DNA from: Campylobacterales bacterium
GTDB taxonomy: Bacteria > Campylobacterota > Campylobacteria > Campylobacterales > Sulfurimonadaceae
Direction: 5' to 3'
Assembly (NCBI GenBank): GCA_016938735.1
Contig: JAFGUB010000032.1
Coordinates: forward strand, 124,001-188,000
Length of the DNA stretch: 64,000 nt
The first letter of the stretch is position 1. Every line of letters begins with the position of its first letter. Below the pieces are notes generated by a model. It did not search any database. It saw only the letters and a program-made list of their open reading frames with translations, and had not been told where the DNA came from. Below, piece by piece: positions 1 to 9,100 of the stretch. The translations under genes were made by a program, and so were the position numbers.

Positions 1-100
1 CTATATCAAAGCCCATGATGAGATTTTGAACCTTAGCTTTGCTATTGTGACACAGTGACATATTTTTACATGTAAGCTCGATTGCGGGGTATGATAGATC

Positions 101-1885
101 ATGATAGAACCGCAAGACAAGGAAAAATTCAAAAAGCTGGGCATCTCAAGTATTACCGCACTCTCGCTGATACTGCCGCAGCGTTTTGAAGATTATCGAC
201 TCAACAATAGCCTCATCGAAGGTGAAGCGCAGGTGGTCGATGCGACCATCGAGCGTATTTCCCGCACGCCAAAATCCCTTCAGCTCACCCTCTTTGCCCA
301 CAACTTCGGGCTGCGTCTTGATGCCGTCTTTTTTCGTCCCAAGCCCTTCATGATGCGACAATTTAGCGAAAACGAGCGCTGTTATCTCTACGGCGTGCTT
401 ACATGTAAGGCGGGCCACTGCCAGATCAGCCACCCCAAAAAGATCACCGAGATCGGCCTTTTGATGCCCCGCTATAAAACCGCGCTACAAAACGCCACCA
501 TGCTTCGGCTGGTAGAGCGTTATGTTAGCGTGCCGATGCTAGAGGCCGAGGGGCTGCCTTTGGAAGTGGCACGACGTCTTGAAGCCGCGCACAAAGCGCC
601 GGTGCCAAAAGATGATGCGCTGCTCTATGCCTTGAAGTTTGCCGAGCTCTTTGATTACATGAAGGCTTTGCGGCAAAAACGGCGCTATTTTGCGGCGTCT
701 CATGTACTCAAAGGCGACTACAAAACATGGGCGGCGGCGCTGCCTTTTACGCTCACGCAAGAGCAGAGTAGGGCCATCGAGGAGATTGCGGCCGATCTGG
801 CTCAAGAGGTGAGCGCACGACGGATGATCGTGGGGGATGTGGGTTGCGGCAAAACGATGGTGATTTTGGCCGCCGCGCTCATTGCCCAGCCCAAACGCGT
901 CGTGCTGATGGCCCCAACCACCATTTTGGCGCGGCAGCTTTATGAAGAGGCGCAGAAGTTTTTGCCGCATCTACGCACTGCTTTGATTACCAATGCAAGT
1001 AAAGTTGAGCCGCTTGATGCGTATGACTTTATCATCGGCACCCACGCGCTGCTCTATCGTGAATTGCCTGAATCGGCGCTTGTGATGGTGGATGAGCAGC
1101 ACCGCTTCGGCACGGCGCAGCGTGCACGTTTGGAGCAGATGTTGCGTGAGGGCGAAGCGCATCCGCACTTTTTGCAGTTCACCGCCACGCCCATTCCTAG
1201 AACACAGGCGATGATCGATTCGGCGCACATTGATGTGAGTTTGATCACCACCACCCCTTTTGAGAAAGATATCACCTCTCGTGTGATCGGTAAAAGTGAT
1301 TTTGCGGCGCTACTGGAGCAGATCAAAAGCGAAGTGGCGGCGCAGCGCCAAGTGCTGATTGTCTATCCGCTGGTGCAGCAAAGTGAAGCGATCAACTACC
1401 AAAGCATCGATGAGGCGCGCCATTACTGGGAAACGCGTTTTGAGGGAGTCCATGTAACACACGGCAAAGACAGGGAAAAAGAGGCGGTGCTCTTGTCGTT
1501 TCGAGAATCGGGGACGATCTTGCTGGCAACGACGGTGGTAGAGGTGGGGATTTCGCTGCCCCGTCTTAGCACCGTGGTGATCGTGGGGGCTGAGCGTTTG
1601 GGCCTTTCGACCCTGCATCAGCTACGCGGACGGGTGAGCCGTAACGGCCTTAAGGGCTACTGCTACCTCTTCACCCATAGCCATCAAAGCGAACGGCTTG
1701 AAGCCTTTGTGCGTACCAAAAGCGGTTTTGATATTGCGGCTCTGGATCTGAAGTTTCGTCAAAGCGGAGATCTCTTGCTGGGGCGTGAGCAGAGCGGAAA
1801 ACAGTTTGTGTGGGTTGATCTGGCAGAAGATGAAAAAGTCGCGAGGGATGTAAAGGCCGCATTGGCCCTTACATGTAAGGCTTAA
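101..1885 (+). CDS. recG: ATP-dependent DNA helicase RecG
   Basis: RecG reverses stalled replication forks and branch-migrates recombination intermediates. The 594-residue product has an N-terminal wedge/OB-type region (about 1-190) and then an SF2 helicase core: Walker A GDVGCGKT near residue 245, DEQHRFG (DEAH-type box), TATPIPRT (motif III) and RGRVSRNGLKGYCYLF (motif VI/TRG region). It is shorter than the enterobacterial protein (about 690 residues), as is usual in Campylobacterota. No good Shine-Dalgarno precedes the ATG at 101, and a TATGAT box at 90-95 would make the mRNA nearly leaderless. The gene runs convergently into hpf and the two stop codons overlap (TTAA, 1882-1885). It contains two TTACATGTAA copies, the second read as LTCKA at the very C terminus. 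Confidence 0.95.
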   Translation: MIEPQDKEKFKKLGISSITALSLILPQRFEDYRLNNSLIEGEAQVVDATIERISRTPKSLQLTLFAHNFGLRLDAVFFRPKPFMMRQFSENERCYLYGVLTCKAGHCQISHPKKITEIGLLMPRYKTALQNATMLRLVERYVSVPMLEAEGLPLEVARRLEAAHKAPVPKDDALLYALKFAELFDYMKALRQKRRYFAASHVLKGDYKTWAAALPFTLTQEQSRAIEEIAADLAQEVSARRMIVGDVGCGKTMVILAAALIAQPKRVVLMAPTTILARQLYEEAQKFLPHLRTALITNASKVEPLDAYDFIIGTHALLYRELPESALVMVDEQHRFGTAQRARLEQMLREGEAHPHFLQFTATPIPRTQAMIDSAHIDVSLITTTPFEKDITSRVIGKSDFAALLEQIKSEVAAQRQVLIVYPLVQQSEAINYQSIDEARHYWETRFEGVHVTHGKDREKEAVLLSFRESGTILLATTVVEVGISLPRLSTVVIVGAERLGLSTLHQLRGRVSRNGLKGYCYLFTHSHQSERLEAFVRTKSGFDIAALDLKFRQSGDLLLGREQSGKQFVWVDLAEDEKVARDVKAALALTCKA

Positions 1886-2424
1886 AAGAGGCCAAACCGT
1901 CCGTCTTTACGTTTGTAGAGGACACGGGTTTTACCGTCGTGGTCGATGAAGATTTCGAAAATTTTCTCGCTCTCTTTGAGGTTTTCGAGGACATCGGCAA
2001 CCTCTTGAGGCTTGTAAAGATCAAGCTCCACGGGCACGATTTCATCCTCCATCGACTCTTGGGCGAGAGAGAGATCGACCGCGCCGAGCGTGGCGTTTTT
2101 GATTTCGTTGATCGATTCACCCTTATGGTCGTTGATGCGGTCGTTGTGGCGGCGAAGGGCTTTTTGCACCCGTTCGATTGCTACGTCGATAGCAGCGTAA
2201 AGATCATCATCGCGCTGTTTGATGACGATGGTGTTTTTGCCGGCAAGATTGATCGTGAATTCGATGCTCACGCCGTGCTTACCCTTGCGCTCTTCAAGCG
2301 AGGCGATGGCCGAGACCGAGATGATATCAAGGTTGAATTTTTCTAGCGACGCAATAGAAGCGTGCAGATGATCTTTGATGGTATCGGTGAGTTCGATGTG
2401 TCTTCCGACGAATGAAATGTTCAT
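1882..2424 (-). CDS. hpf: Long-form ribosome hibernation promoting factor
   Basis: This factor dimerises 70S ribosomes into inactive 100S particles in stationary phase or starvation. The 180-residue product has the N-terminal RaiA/YfiA-like alpha-beta domain (starting MNISFVGRHIELTDTIKDHL) and the C-terminal dimerisation tail (YKRKDGRFGLF) that defines the long form. An AAAGG Shine-Dalgarno lies upstream of the ATG, and a TATAAT -10 box is seen on the minus strand at 2454-2459. The gene is monocistronic and convergent with recG. Confidence 0.93.
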   Translation of the reverse strand: MNISFVGRHIELTDTIKDHLHASIASLEKFNLDIISVSAIASLEERKGKHGVSIEFTINLAGKNTIVIKQRDDDLYAAIDVAIERVQKALRRHNDRINDHKGESINEIKNATLGAVDLSLAQESMEDEIVPVELDLYKPQEVADVLENLKESEKIFEIFIDHDGKTRVLYKRKDGRFGLF

Positions 2425-2453
2425 GACATAGCCTTTAGTTGAGATGTATTTTG

Positions 2454-2459
2454 ATTATA
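2454..2459 (-). promoter_or_regulatory. -10 box for hpf
   Basis: TATAAT on the minus strand, about 30 bases upstream of the hpf ATG. It suits a sigma-70 promoter of the Campylobacterota type, in which the -35 box is weak and the upstream region is A/T-rich. Confidence 0.5.
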
Positions 2460-2517
2460 ACCAAATTTGAAATAGATTTGCGCCGATCGATCTCTATTTT
2501 GAATCAGGGCATTTTGC

Positions 2518-2523
2518 TAAAAT
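2518..2523 (+). promoter_or_regulatory. Extended -10 box for the AAA-ATPase-like gene
   Basis: TTTGCTAAAAT places TAAAAT at 2518-2523, inside an inverted repeat (GCATTTT-GCT-AAAATGC, 2509-2525). Because the box overlaps the upstream ATG at 2522, translation must begin later, which supports the start at 2555. Confidence 0.45.
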
Positions 2524-2554
2524 GCTTACATGTAATGAAGAGGGAGAAGTGTCC

Positions 2555-4084
2555 ATGAAAAAACTGCCCATCGGAATCTCCACGCTACGCGAGATCCTAG
2601 AAGAGAATTACCTCTACGTCGATAAAACCCCGATTGCACTGGACCTGATCGAGAGAGGCAAATACTACTTCCTCTCCCGCCCCCGCCGCTTCGGTAAATC
2701 GCTCTTTCTCGATACTCTGCGCATGATCTTTTCGGGGGAAAAAGAGCTTTTTAAAGGGCTCTATATCTACGACAAATACAACTTCAAGCCCTATCCCATC
2801 ATTCGTATCAGTTTTAATGACGGCAGACCTTATTGTGTTGAAGATCTGCATCAGAAATTTTATGAATTACTCGATGACAATCAGCGCCATTTAGGCATTG
2901 AATGCCCCAAAGATTTTAGCCATGCGGGATGCTTTAAGCGGCTGATTGAAGAAGCCTACCTCAAATACAACGAGCGCGTCGTCATCCTCATCGACGAATA
3001 CGACAAACCCATCCTGGATAACATCGAAGAGCCCGACATCGCCCGTCCCATCCGCGATGAGCTCAAAAACTTCTATAGCGTCATTAAAGGGAGTGATGAG
3101 TATGTGAAGTTTGTCTTTATCACCGGGGTGAGCAAGTTCTCCAAAGTGAGCCTTTTTAGCGGTCTGAACAACCTTCAAGACATCACCCTAAACCCCCGCT
3201 ACGCCACCATTACGGGTTATACGCAGCGCGATGTCGAAACCACCTTTGCCGAGCATCTGGCGGGTCAGGACTTTGCCAAGATTCAAACCTGGTACAACGG
3301 CTACAAGTGGCTGGGAGAAGGGGTCTATAACCCTTTTGATATTTTGCTTTTTATCAGTAACGGCTTTGACTACCGCAACTACTGGTTCTCTACAGGCACG
3401 CCGACCTTTTTGCTCAAACTGATCGAAAAGTATCACTACTTCTTGCCTTCTTTAGAAGGTGTCACCAAAGACGACTCCATGCTCGATAGCTTCGACGTGG
3501 ACTACATCGACTTTGAGACGTTGTTGTGGCAGACGGGGTATCTTACCATCACCCGTACCACAACCTCGTTTGACGACACGCCGCGCTATCATCTGGAGCT
3601 ACCCAACAAAGAGGTTCGGGTCTCGATGCTTGGGGTATTTGCCGACTTTTTGAGTCAAGTGCGCCAACCGCTCATGTTTAAAAGCCAAATCTATGAGGCA
3701 TTACATGTAAGCGATTTTGAGGCGCTTCAAAGGGTACTTACTTCCCTTTTTGCCGCCATTCCCTACAACAATTTCACGGGTGAGAAGCTTTACATGTATG
3801 AGGGGTATTACGCTTCGGTGCTCTATGCGTACATCGCCGCTTTGGGATTTCCTACTGTGGGTGAAGATGTCACCGACTTTGGGCGCATCGATCTGACGCT
3901 GCTGATGCCAGAATCGATCTATCTGTTTGAGTTTAAAGTGGATGGCGGCGGAGCGCTTGATCAGATCAGGACACGCAACTATCATGAAAAGTACCTCTCG
4001 CAGGGCAAGCCGATCTATCTGGTGGGGATTGAGTTTGATACTCTAGCGCGGAATGTGCGCACGCTTGAGTGGGAAAAAGTTTAG
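2555..4084 (+). CDS. AAA-ATPase-like protein with PD-(D/E)XK nuclease-type C-terminal domain
   Basis: The 509-residue product starts MKKLPIGISTLREILEENY with YVDKT shortly after. This is the hallmark of the AAA-ATPase_like family (PF09820), whose C terminus carries a PD-(D/E)XK nuclease superfamily domain (PF08011/DUF1703). The P-loop is atypical (SRPRRFGKSLFLDTL, near residue 45). A Walker B-like VVILIDEYDKPI lies near residue 140. The C terminus has GRIDLTLLMPESIYLFEFKVD, matching the D...(D/E)xK nuclease core. The start is chosen for the AGGGAGA Shine-Dalgarno and family alignment; an in-frame ATG at 2522 lies in the promoter. The family is often multi-copy, and its role (defence, mobile DNA control) is not settled. 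The gene is convergent with the pilin operon, with a 4-base overlap of stop codons. Confidence 0.8.
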   Translation: MKKLPIGISTLREILEENYLYVDKTPIALDLIERGKYYFLSRPRRFGKSLFLDTLRMIFSGEKELFKGLYIYDKYNFKPYPIIRISFNDGRPYCVEDLHQKFYELLDDNQRHLGIECPKDFSHAGCFKRLIEEAYLKYNERVVILIDEYDKPILDNIEEPDIARPIRDELKNFYSVIKGSDEYVKFVFITGVSKFSKVSLFSGLNNLQDITLNPRYATITGYTQRDVETTFAEHLAGQDFAKIQTWYNGYKWLGEGVYNPFDILLFISNGFDYRNYWFSTGTPTFLLKLIEKYHYFLPSLEGVTKDDSMLDSFDVDYIDFETLLWQTGYLTITRTTTSFDDTPRYHLELPNKEVRVSMLGVFADFLSQVRQPLMFKSQIYEALHVSDFEALQRVLTSLFAAIPYNNFTGEKLYMYEGYYASVLYAYIAALGFPTVGEDVTDFGRIDLTLLMPESIYLFEFKVDGGGALDQIRTRNYHEKYLSQGKPIYLVGIEFDTLARNVRTLEWEKV

Positions 4085-4557
4085 AGCTTTTGCATGGTTC
4101 GGCGGTGGTAGCGGATGGGTTCGCTTAGGTTAAGCTCATTTGAGGAGGTCACGATGACATCCATTAAAACGGTTCCACGTGATTCGGGCGTATTAATATT
4201 TGCAATATAGTCATCACTTTGGCCATTGCCGTCAATGTCTCCGCACCCAAAACCTATATAATTGACACTTATGTTGATGTCAAATATTTTAGCCGTATCG
4301 TTGGATGGGTAGACCGCTGATAAATTAGTGACGGTGCAGGCAGGCCATCCTGAGATTTCAAGTAGGGCGTATTCAGTAGCACTTCTTGTAAGCAAAATAC
4401 CTTGTTCGTGTATATAATCGTTGATCGTTTGCTTATTCGTTTGAGCACTCATATTAAGCGTCAAAGCCATGATTGTTCCAAGCACTACGATGACAACTAT
4501 TGCCATAATCATGGCAATACCGCTACGTGCTTTTAAAATACTGTTTTTTCTTTGCAT
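4081..4557 (-). CDS. PilX/minor pilin-like assembly protein
   Basis: The 158-residue product has an N-terminal hydrophobic helix (SGIAMIMAIVVIVVLGTIMA) followed by a soluble domain. It lacks the canonical GFT(L/M)xE cleavage site but has the SG(I)A...L form seen in PilX-type proteins of type IV pilus and MSHA-like operons. It is the last gene of the minus-strand operon; its 5' end overlaps the preceding prepilin by 25 bases, which implies translational coupling. The first in-frame initiator is TTG (4566); ATG at 4557 is preferred. Two or three cysteines occur in the soluble part. The function is inferred from the N-terminal helix and the operon. Confidence 0.6.
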   Translation of the reverse strand: MQRKNSILKARSGIAMIMAIVVIVVLGTIMALTLNMSAQTNKQTINDYIHEQGILLTRSATEYALLEISGWPACTVTNLSAVYPSNDTAKIFDINISVNYIGFGCGDIDGNGQSDDYIANINTPESRGTVLMDVIVTSSNELNLSEPIRYHRRTMQKL

Positions 4558-5432
4558 ATTGAGCAATTCCCATCATCGGTATCTTTGAAATTTTGATCTT
4601 TTGTGCACACTTGTATCCAAATGGATTCGCCCATTTGACGAAAGGAGAATTGCTCTACATTTTCCATTAAAATACTCGTTTGACGGTCAGCGTAGTCGTT
4701 GATCCATGGTCGATAGTTGTAATGAAGCATAAGTCTCTTATTGGTTGTATCGTGTTCGATAGCATAAGCGCTCCATGCCAACTGGTAGTATTCATAAACA
4801 TCAATTCCACTAAAACTACCTACTCTAGGCTCTAGCCAATCATTTCGTACACGTACCGGATGTGGTGTATCGTTCTGGTCGGCAAGTGTGCCACTGCCCC
4901 AGCCGTATTGATCGATTTGAGTAGGGCCACCGATAAAAAAAATCGCACTGTCATTAGCGTCGGCTGTGCCGTATGATAAAGCGCTGATTATAGAAGTCAG
5001 ATTTGCTTCGCGTGTTTGGGGTGAATTGAGATTTCCATCGTTGGCGGTTGGGGCTTCGACATCTATAAATCCGCTCCAGCTAGGTACATTGCGAGAGCCG
5101 CCATTCCAATCTCCTCTCCATCCATCTATGTCGTATCCTACCCATTCAAGTACAAGTATATTGGCGCTGTTGGCGAATTGTAAGGCCGTGTAGTTGTTTC
5201 CAGGAAACTGTACTGAAGGACGACCGATAACAGAATCTTTAATGCGGTATTGCAAGCGCGCTCCGATTTGAGTTAGAGCGGTTTCAGATTGTGATTGCAT
5301 TCGATTGTAAACGGTTGTGTTGATAAATCCCTGATAGGCATTTATCAAAAACTCGACGCCAAATTTTCCGATTATTCCCATAACGACAATGACAAAAATA
5401 AGTTCTATCATTGTAAAAGCGTTACGTTTCAT
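4533..5432 (-). CDS. Type IV prepilin-like protein (N-terminal methylation motif)
   Basis: The 299-residue product begins MKRNAFTMIELIFVIVVMGI. This is a class-A prepilin leader with cleavage after the short basic leader (AFTMIEL box) and Glu+5. After the helix comes a long beta-rich domain typical of a PilW/MshO-like minor pilin. Four cysteines lie in the last 25 residues (CTKDQ, CSIC), probably a disulphide-stabilised C terminus. The ATG overlaps the stop of the upstream prepilin by one base (TGATG). It probably primes or tips the fibre that carries the giant adhesin. Confidence 0.75.
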   Translation of the reverse strand: MKRNAFTMIELIFVIVVMGIIGKFGVEFLINAYQGFINTTVYNRMQSQSETALTQIGARLQYRIKDSVIGRPSVQFPGNNYTALQFANSANILVLEWVGYDIDGWRGDWNGGSRNVPSWSGFIDVEAPTANDGNLNSPQTREANLTSIISALSYGTADANDSAIFFIGGPTQIDQYGWGSGTLADQNDTPHPVRVRNDWLEPRVGSFSGIDVYEYYQLAWSAYAIEHDTTNKRLMLHYNYRPWINDYADRQTSILMENVEQFSFRQMGESIWIQVCTKDQNFKDTDDGNCSICKEKTVF

Positions 5433-6133
5433 CAGTAGGTCCTGTAATAGTAGTCAAACTCACCGATGTTCGCTGCATATCCGCGCAAAACAATCGCTTC
5501 ATTTCCTTCTTTGTCATTCATGGTGACATTGAAGATTTTCATATTTGAAGGGGTTGTAGAACCGCTTGATAGAAATTCGTAGGGAGTAGAAAGATCATCA
5601 TCTGGATCAGCTATGAAAAGAACAGTAAGAGTGTGTGTATCCATTTTTTTATTGTCATCAACTGTATCGACTGGACCGGCATCATGGGTCAGACTCTGAT
5701 TGGTCTTTTCTTGGCCCTTAGCAGCTGTATTGGATGTCGCTATCAGTGCCCCAGTAATTGTGCCTGAGATTCCTAAGTTTCTAAATGTTGGATCTGCATG
5801 AAAAGCTCTATGCCCATTTTGCTGTAAATGGCCGATACGGTAGGTTGGATTAGCATCAAGATTTGCAAATCTATCGCTTCCTGGCGATGATATTAGTACT
5901 ACACGTTCTAAATGCTCTCCGGCAGCAAATGGATTGATTGAATGCTCATCCCATTTGCTGGTCATTGCGGAAAGTAAAATAGATGATGCAGCAAAGATGA
6001 ATTCTTGGCCTACGCTGGCATCGGTTGCTTTAGTATTCACTTGCATCATCATTGGAAGTGACACAACGGTAATTCCAATGATCACGATCGCAAAGATGAG
6101 CTCAATCATCGTAAAGGCTAGGCGTTTCACCAC
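5432..6133 (-). CDS. Type IV prepilin-like protein (N-terminal methylation motif)
   Basis: The 233-residue product starts with a GTG codon and then VKRLAFTMIELIFAIVIIGI, a clear prepilin peptidase recognition box with Glu+5. The mature part has no recognised domain. Two consecutive GTG codons (6133, 6130) could start it; the second overlaps the adhesin stop codon (GTGA). The soluble part is Asp/Thr/Asn-rich. With its two neighbours it forms the minor-pilin set of an MSHA- or pseudopilus-like fibre. No major pilin, ATPase or secretin lies in this window. Confidence 0.75.
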   Translation of the reverse strand: MVKRLAFTMIELIFAIVIIGITVVSLPMMMQVNTKATDASVGQEFIFAASSILLSAMTSKWDEHSINPFAAGEHLERVVLISSPGSDRFANLDANPTYRIGHLQQNGHRAFHADPTFRNLGISGTITGALIATSNTAAKGQEKTNQSLTHDAGPVDTVDDNKKMDTHTLTVLFIADPDDDLSTPYEFLSSGSTTPSNMKIFNVTMNDKEGNEAIVLRGYAANIGEFDYYYRTY

Positions 6134-9100
6134 AAAATCCTTCGATTGGTATTGGTTATGGCATCTTGGTCGGTACGCCCCGCTTTGCCTTCACCGCCGC
6201 GTACACCTGATGAAGAAAACTCAATATCAAACCGATTCATCGTCGCCGCAGGATCGAAGCGGTTGTAGATGAGCCAGTTGCTGGCGTTGATGTTGACGGT
6301 GGTTTTGTAGGGGAATCTGGCTGCTGCGTTGATCGTGAATGATCCTCTGCTGGTGGCACCCATGTTAGCGAACTGATTTTGATTAAAATAGATTAGGTTT
6401 CTAGGCTGTAGGCCAGAGACGTTGCCTTCACGTTGATTTGTATCGTGCAGATTATTGCGGTACCAGTTGACGCTATCGACACTGAGGATTTCATTGGGCG
6501 TGATTTGTTGCAGCAGTGTTCTGTTGCCGTCGTTATCGCAGTAGACTTCATAATAGAGCGTTGCGTTACCTTCGCTCCCTTGGAATCGATAGCGAGGAGC
6601 GTGAATACGACTATAGTAATAGGTCAGATTCTCATCCACGGTTAGATTGCCGTCCACGCCGCTTGCATCGCTAAAATTGATATCATTGATGTTAAATCGA
6701 AACGGATTGATAGGAGTGCTTACATTTCGATCGAAATTGATTTTGACACTCAGCGCCGCACTGCCATTATTAAATGCAGATTCGTTGAAGTCGAACTTAT
6801 TGGGTGAGATCGGTGCTTGGTTGGTGTAGTTTCTATCGTTAGTAGCGTCATATGCGATGAGCCAATTTGGCGGGTTGACGCCATGCGGATCACCGCTGTG
6901 CGTTATAAAAAGGTTGCCATTTTTAGCAAAACAGAGCGCCGTATAGTTGGTCAAAACAGCACCCGTATTGCTAATTGCATCGACGCTGACATTGATTTCG
7001 GCACCCATCTCTTGGGCGACATTGGATAGATAAGTGAAGTTATTGTCATTGGACGCATCATTAATCACGACATTGATGATACTGAAGTCATCGGGTACGA
7101 AAGTCATCATCTGAGAGCCAAAAATATTACAACCGTTCAGGCTTTTAATAATTGAACCACTTATTTTGACTACGCCTAGGCCATTTGTCGCCGTACTGTT
7201 CATTTGACAATCGGGGAAGAGGAGGTTTTGATCGATGGCAGTCCAGTTGCTATCAAAATACGTTACATTTAAATCGCCGACATTGTTGTAGGTCATTGTC
7301 GGGGTGTCGGTTCCGTTGATAAAGCTGGTATCGATCGCCCCGGAGTCATTCACATTACATGCGGGATCATTGGCGGTCGTCAGGTCAATGCGATAGGTGG
7401 CATTTCTGTCTACAACTGCAGGATCAGGGAAATTGTTGCCGTAGCCAGTGACACCGCTGTTGGAAGTGCTCGAAGTGGCATTGACTTCAATGGGGATGCT
7501 TCCCGCCGGAAGTTTTGTGATATCAAATCCAGGAGTAGAGATGACAAAATCCTTGGGCCGAATCGCAAATGGATCGGATAAGGAGAGAATGCTAGGATCA
7601 TATGAGTCTCTGATGGCAAAGGTCACGTTTTGCTCAGCTGAACTACGGTTGAAGTCAAAGCAGTGCCATCCATTGGTGTGTAAGAGCGTGGTATTGGATT
7701 CAATAATACTATTGTAACTTCCTCCTGTCCAAAGCTCTATATTGACGGTTTTATCAAGCGTTAGTTGGGAGATGGGAGTAGTTGTTTCATCCCCTGCTAC
7801 GACACAGTAGCGCTTGTTTACGATAGGGGCTACCCTTGTCGTCAGATCATTGTTGTCCCATTTTTCTTGCCATGTGGTTGCACTTGCTTCTGTGAGTTCT
7901 GTAACGCGGTAAGTTCCATTTGCAGTAGGGGCATATGGGCGACATACTCCGTAAACGCTGAGCTCATCAATCTCGTGATTGTTACATCCGCCTCCGGTTC
8001 CCGAAGTAAATGCCAAACGAACGTAATCCGGGGACGGAGCTTGATTGTTCCCGACGGCTTTGGCGTCAAAAGTAGGAATGATGGTTTGATAGCCGCTACC
8101 GGCATCTTGTTCGAGAGAGACGTAGAGCGCCGAAGGGTTGCGCGCATCGATTTTGAGGCGGTATTTGTCACCTGGGTAGGCTCCTACCGTTCTGCTTTTG
8201 GTGGCGACATCGTGTGGCAAAGAGGTATTGCTACCAAGATAGCGGTAACCGCTATATCTGTTGCCTCCGTTAAGGTCGTCGCTAGAGCCTCTGATGGTGA
8301 CGTTGTTGGGAATAAAACCGAGTCCGCCGCTTCTTCCTTCGGTTGGATTGATGAAGTTACCGTATTCATCAATACCTAACCCTAGCCATCCCCCTTCAAA
8401 GCCTTGACGGCTATGCCTTTGGGCATACCCCATAGAGCCGCCGTATGCACCCGGCTCCGGGGAGGCTCCGACATCTGAATCGTAAAGTACCATGACGATA
8501 CCATCGGCTCCGTCGCCGCCAAGACCCCCGCCGGTTGTGCTTGTTTGACCTGATTGACACCCTCCATAGGCGTACTGTTCAAATTCAACGATGATCATGT
8601 TGTGTTGAGCGATAAATTCATAGTCCTTGGTGACAGCCGTCGCCAAATTATTCATACGGTCGGTCAGTCTCAGTCTATTATCAAAAATAGCGGGATTAAA
8701 GCCCCCTGAGCTAAAGAGGGTGCGCCATTTGGAATCAAGAGCAGAGTTGAAATCATCAGCAAAACAGAGGGGAACGTCAGTTTCATCTTGACCGTTAATA
8801 ATGAGCTCTGCATTGACAATAGAACCCAAAAATATCTCATCGGTAGGTGTTGGATTGATCAACTCCGCATGGAATGTTTCATCAAGCTCAATCAGGTCAT
8901 CCCGTTGAATACCCACGGTGATGACTTTTTCTGTTTCACCGGGTTGGAAGGTAACGGTATAAGTACATGTAGTCGAAGTACAAATCGTGGGTCCGGTCAT
9001 ATCCGTGATGATAAAATAGTCGTCATCTGCCAGAGCTCCAAACATACCGGTGCCCTGAGTGATAACGTAGGTTACGCTAACATTGACATCAGAAGGAGCA

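Noticed and set aside
1-100. Possible upstream gene end
   Set aside because: No coding frame can be supported in the first 100 bases; only a palindrome copy and a possible -10 box are visible.
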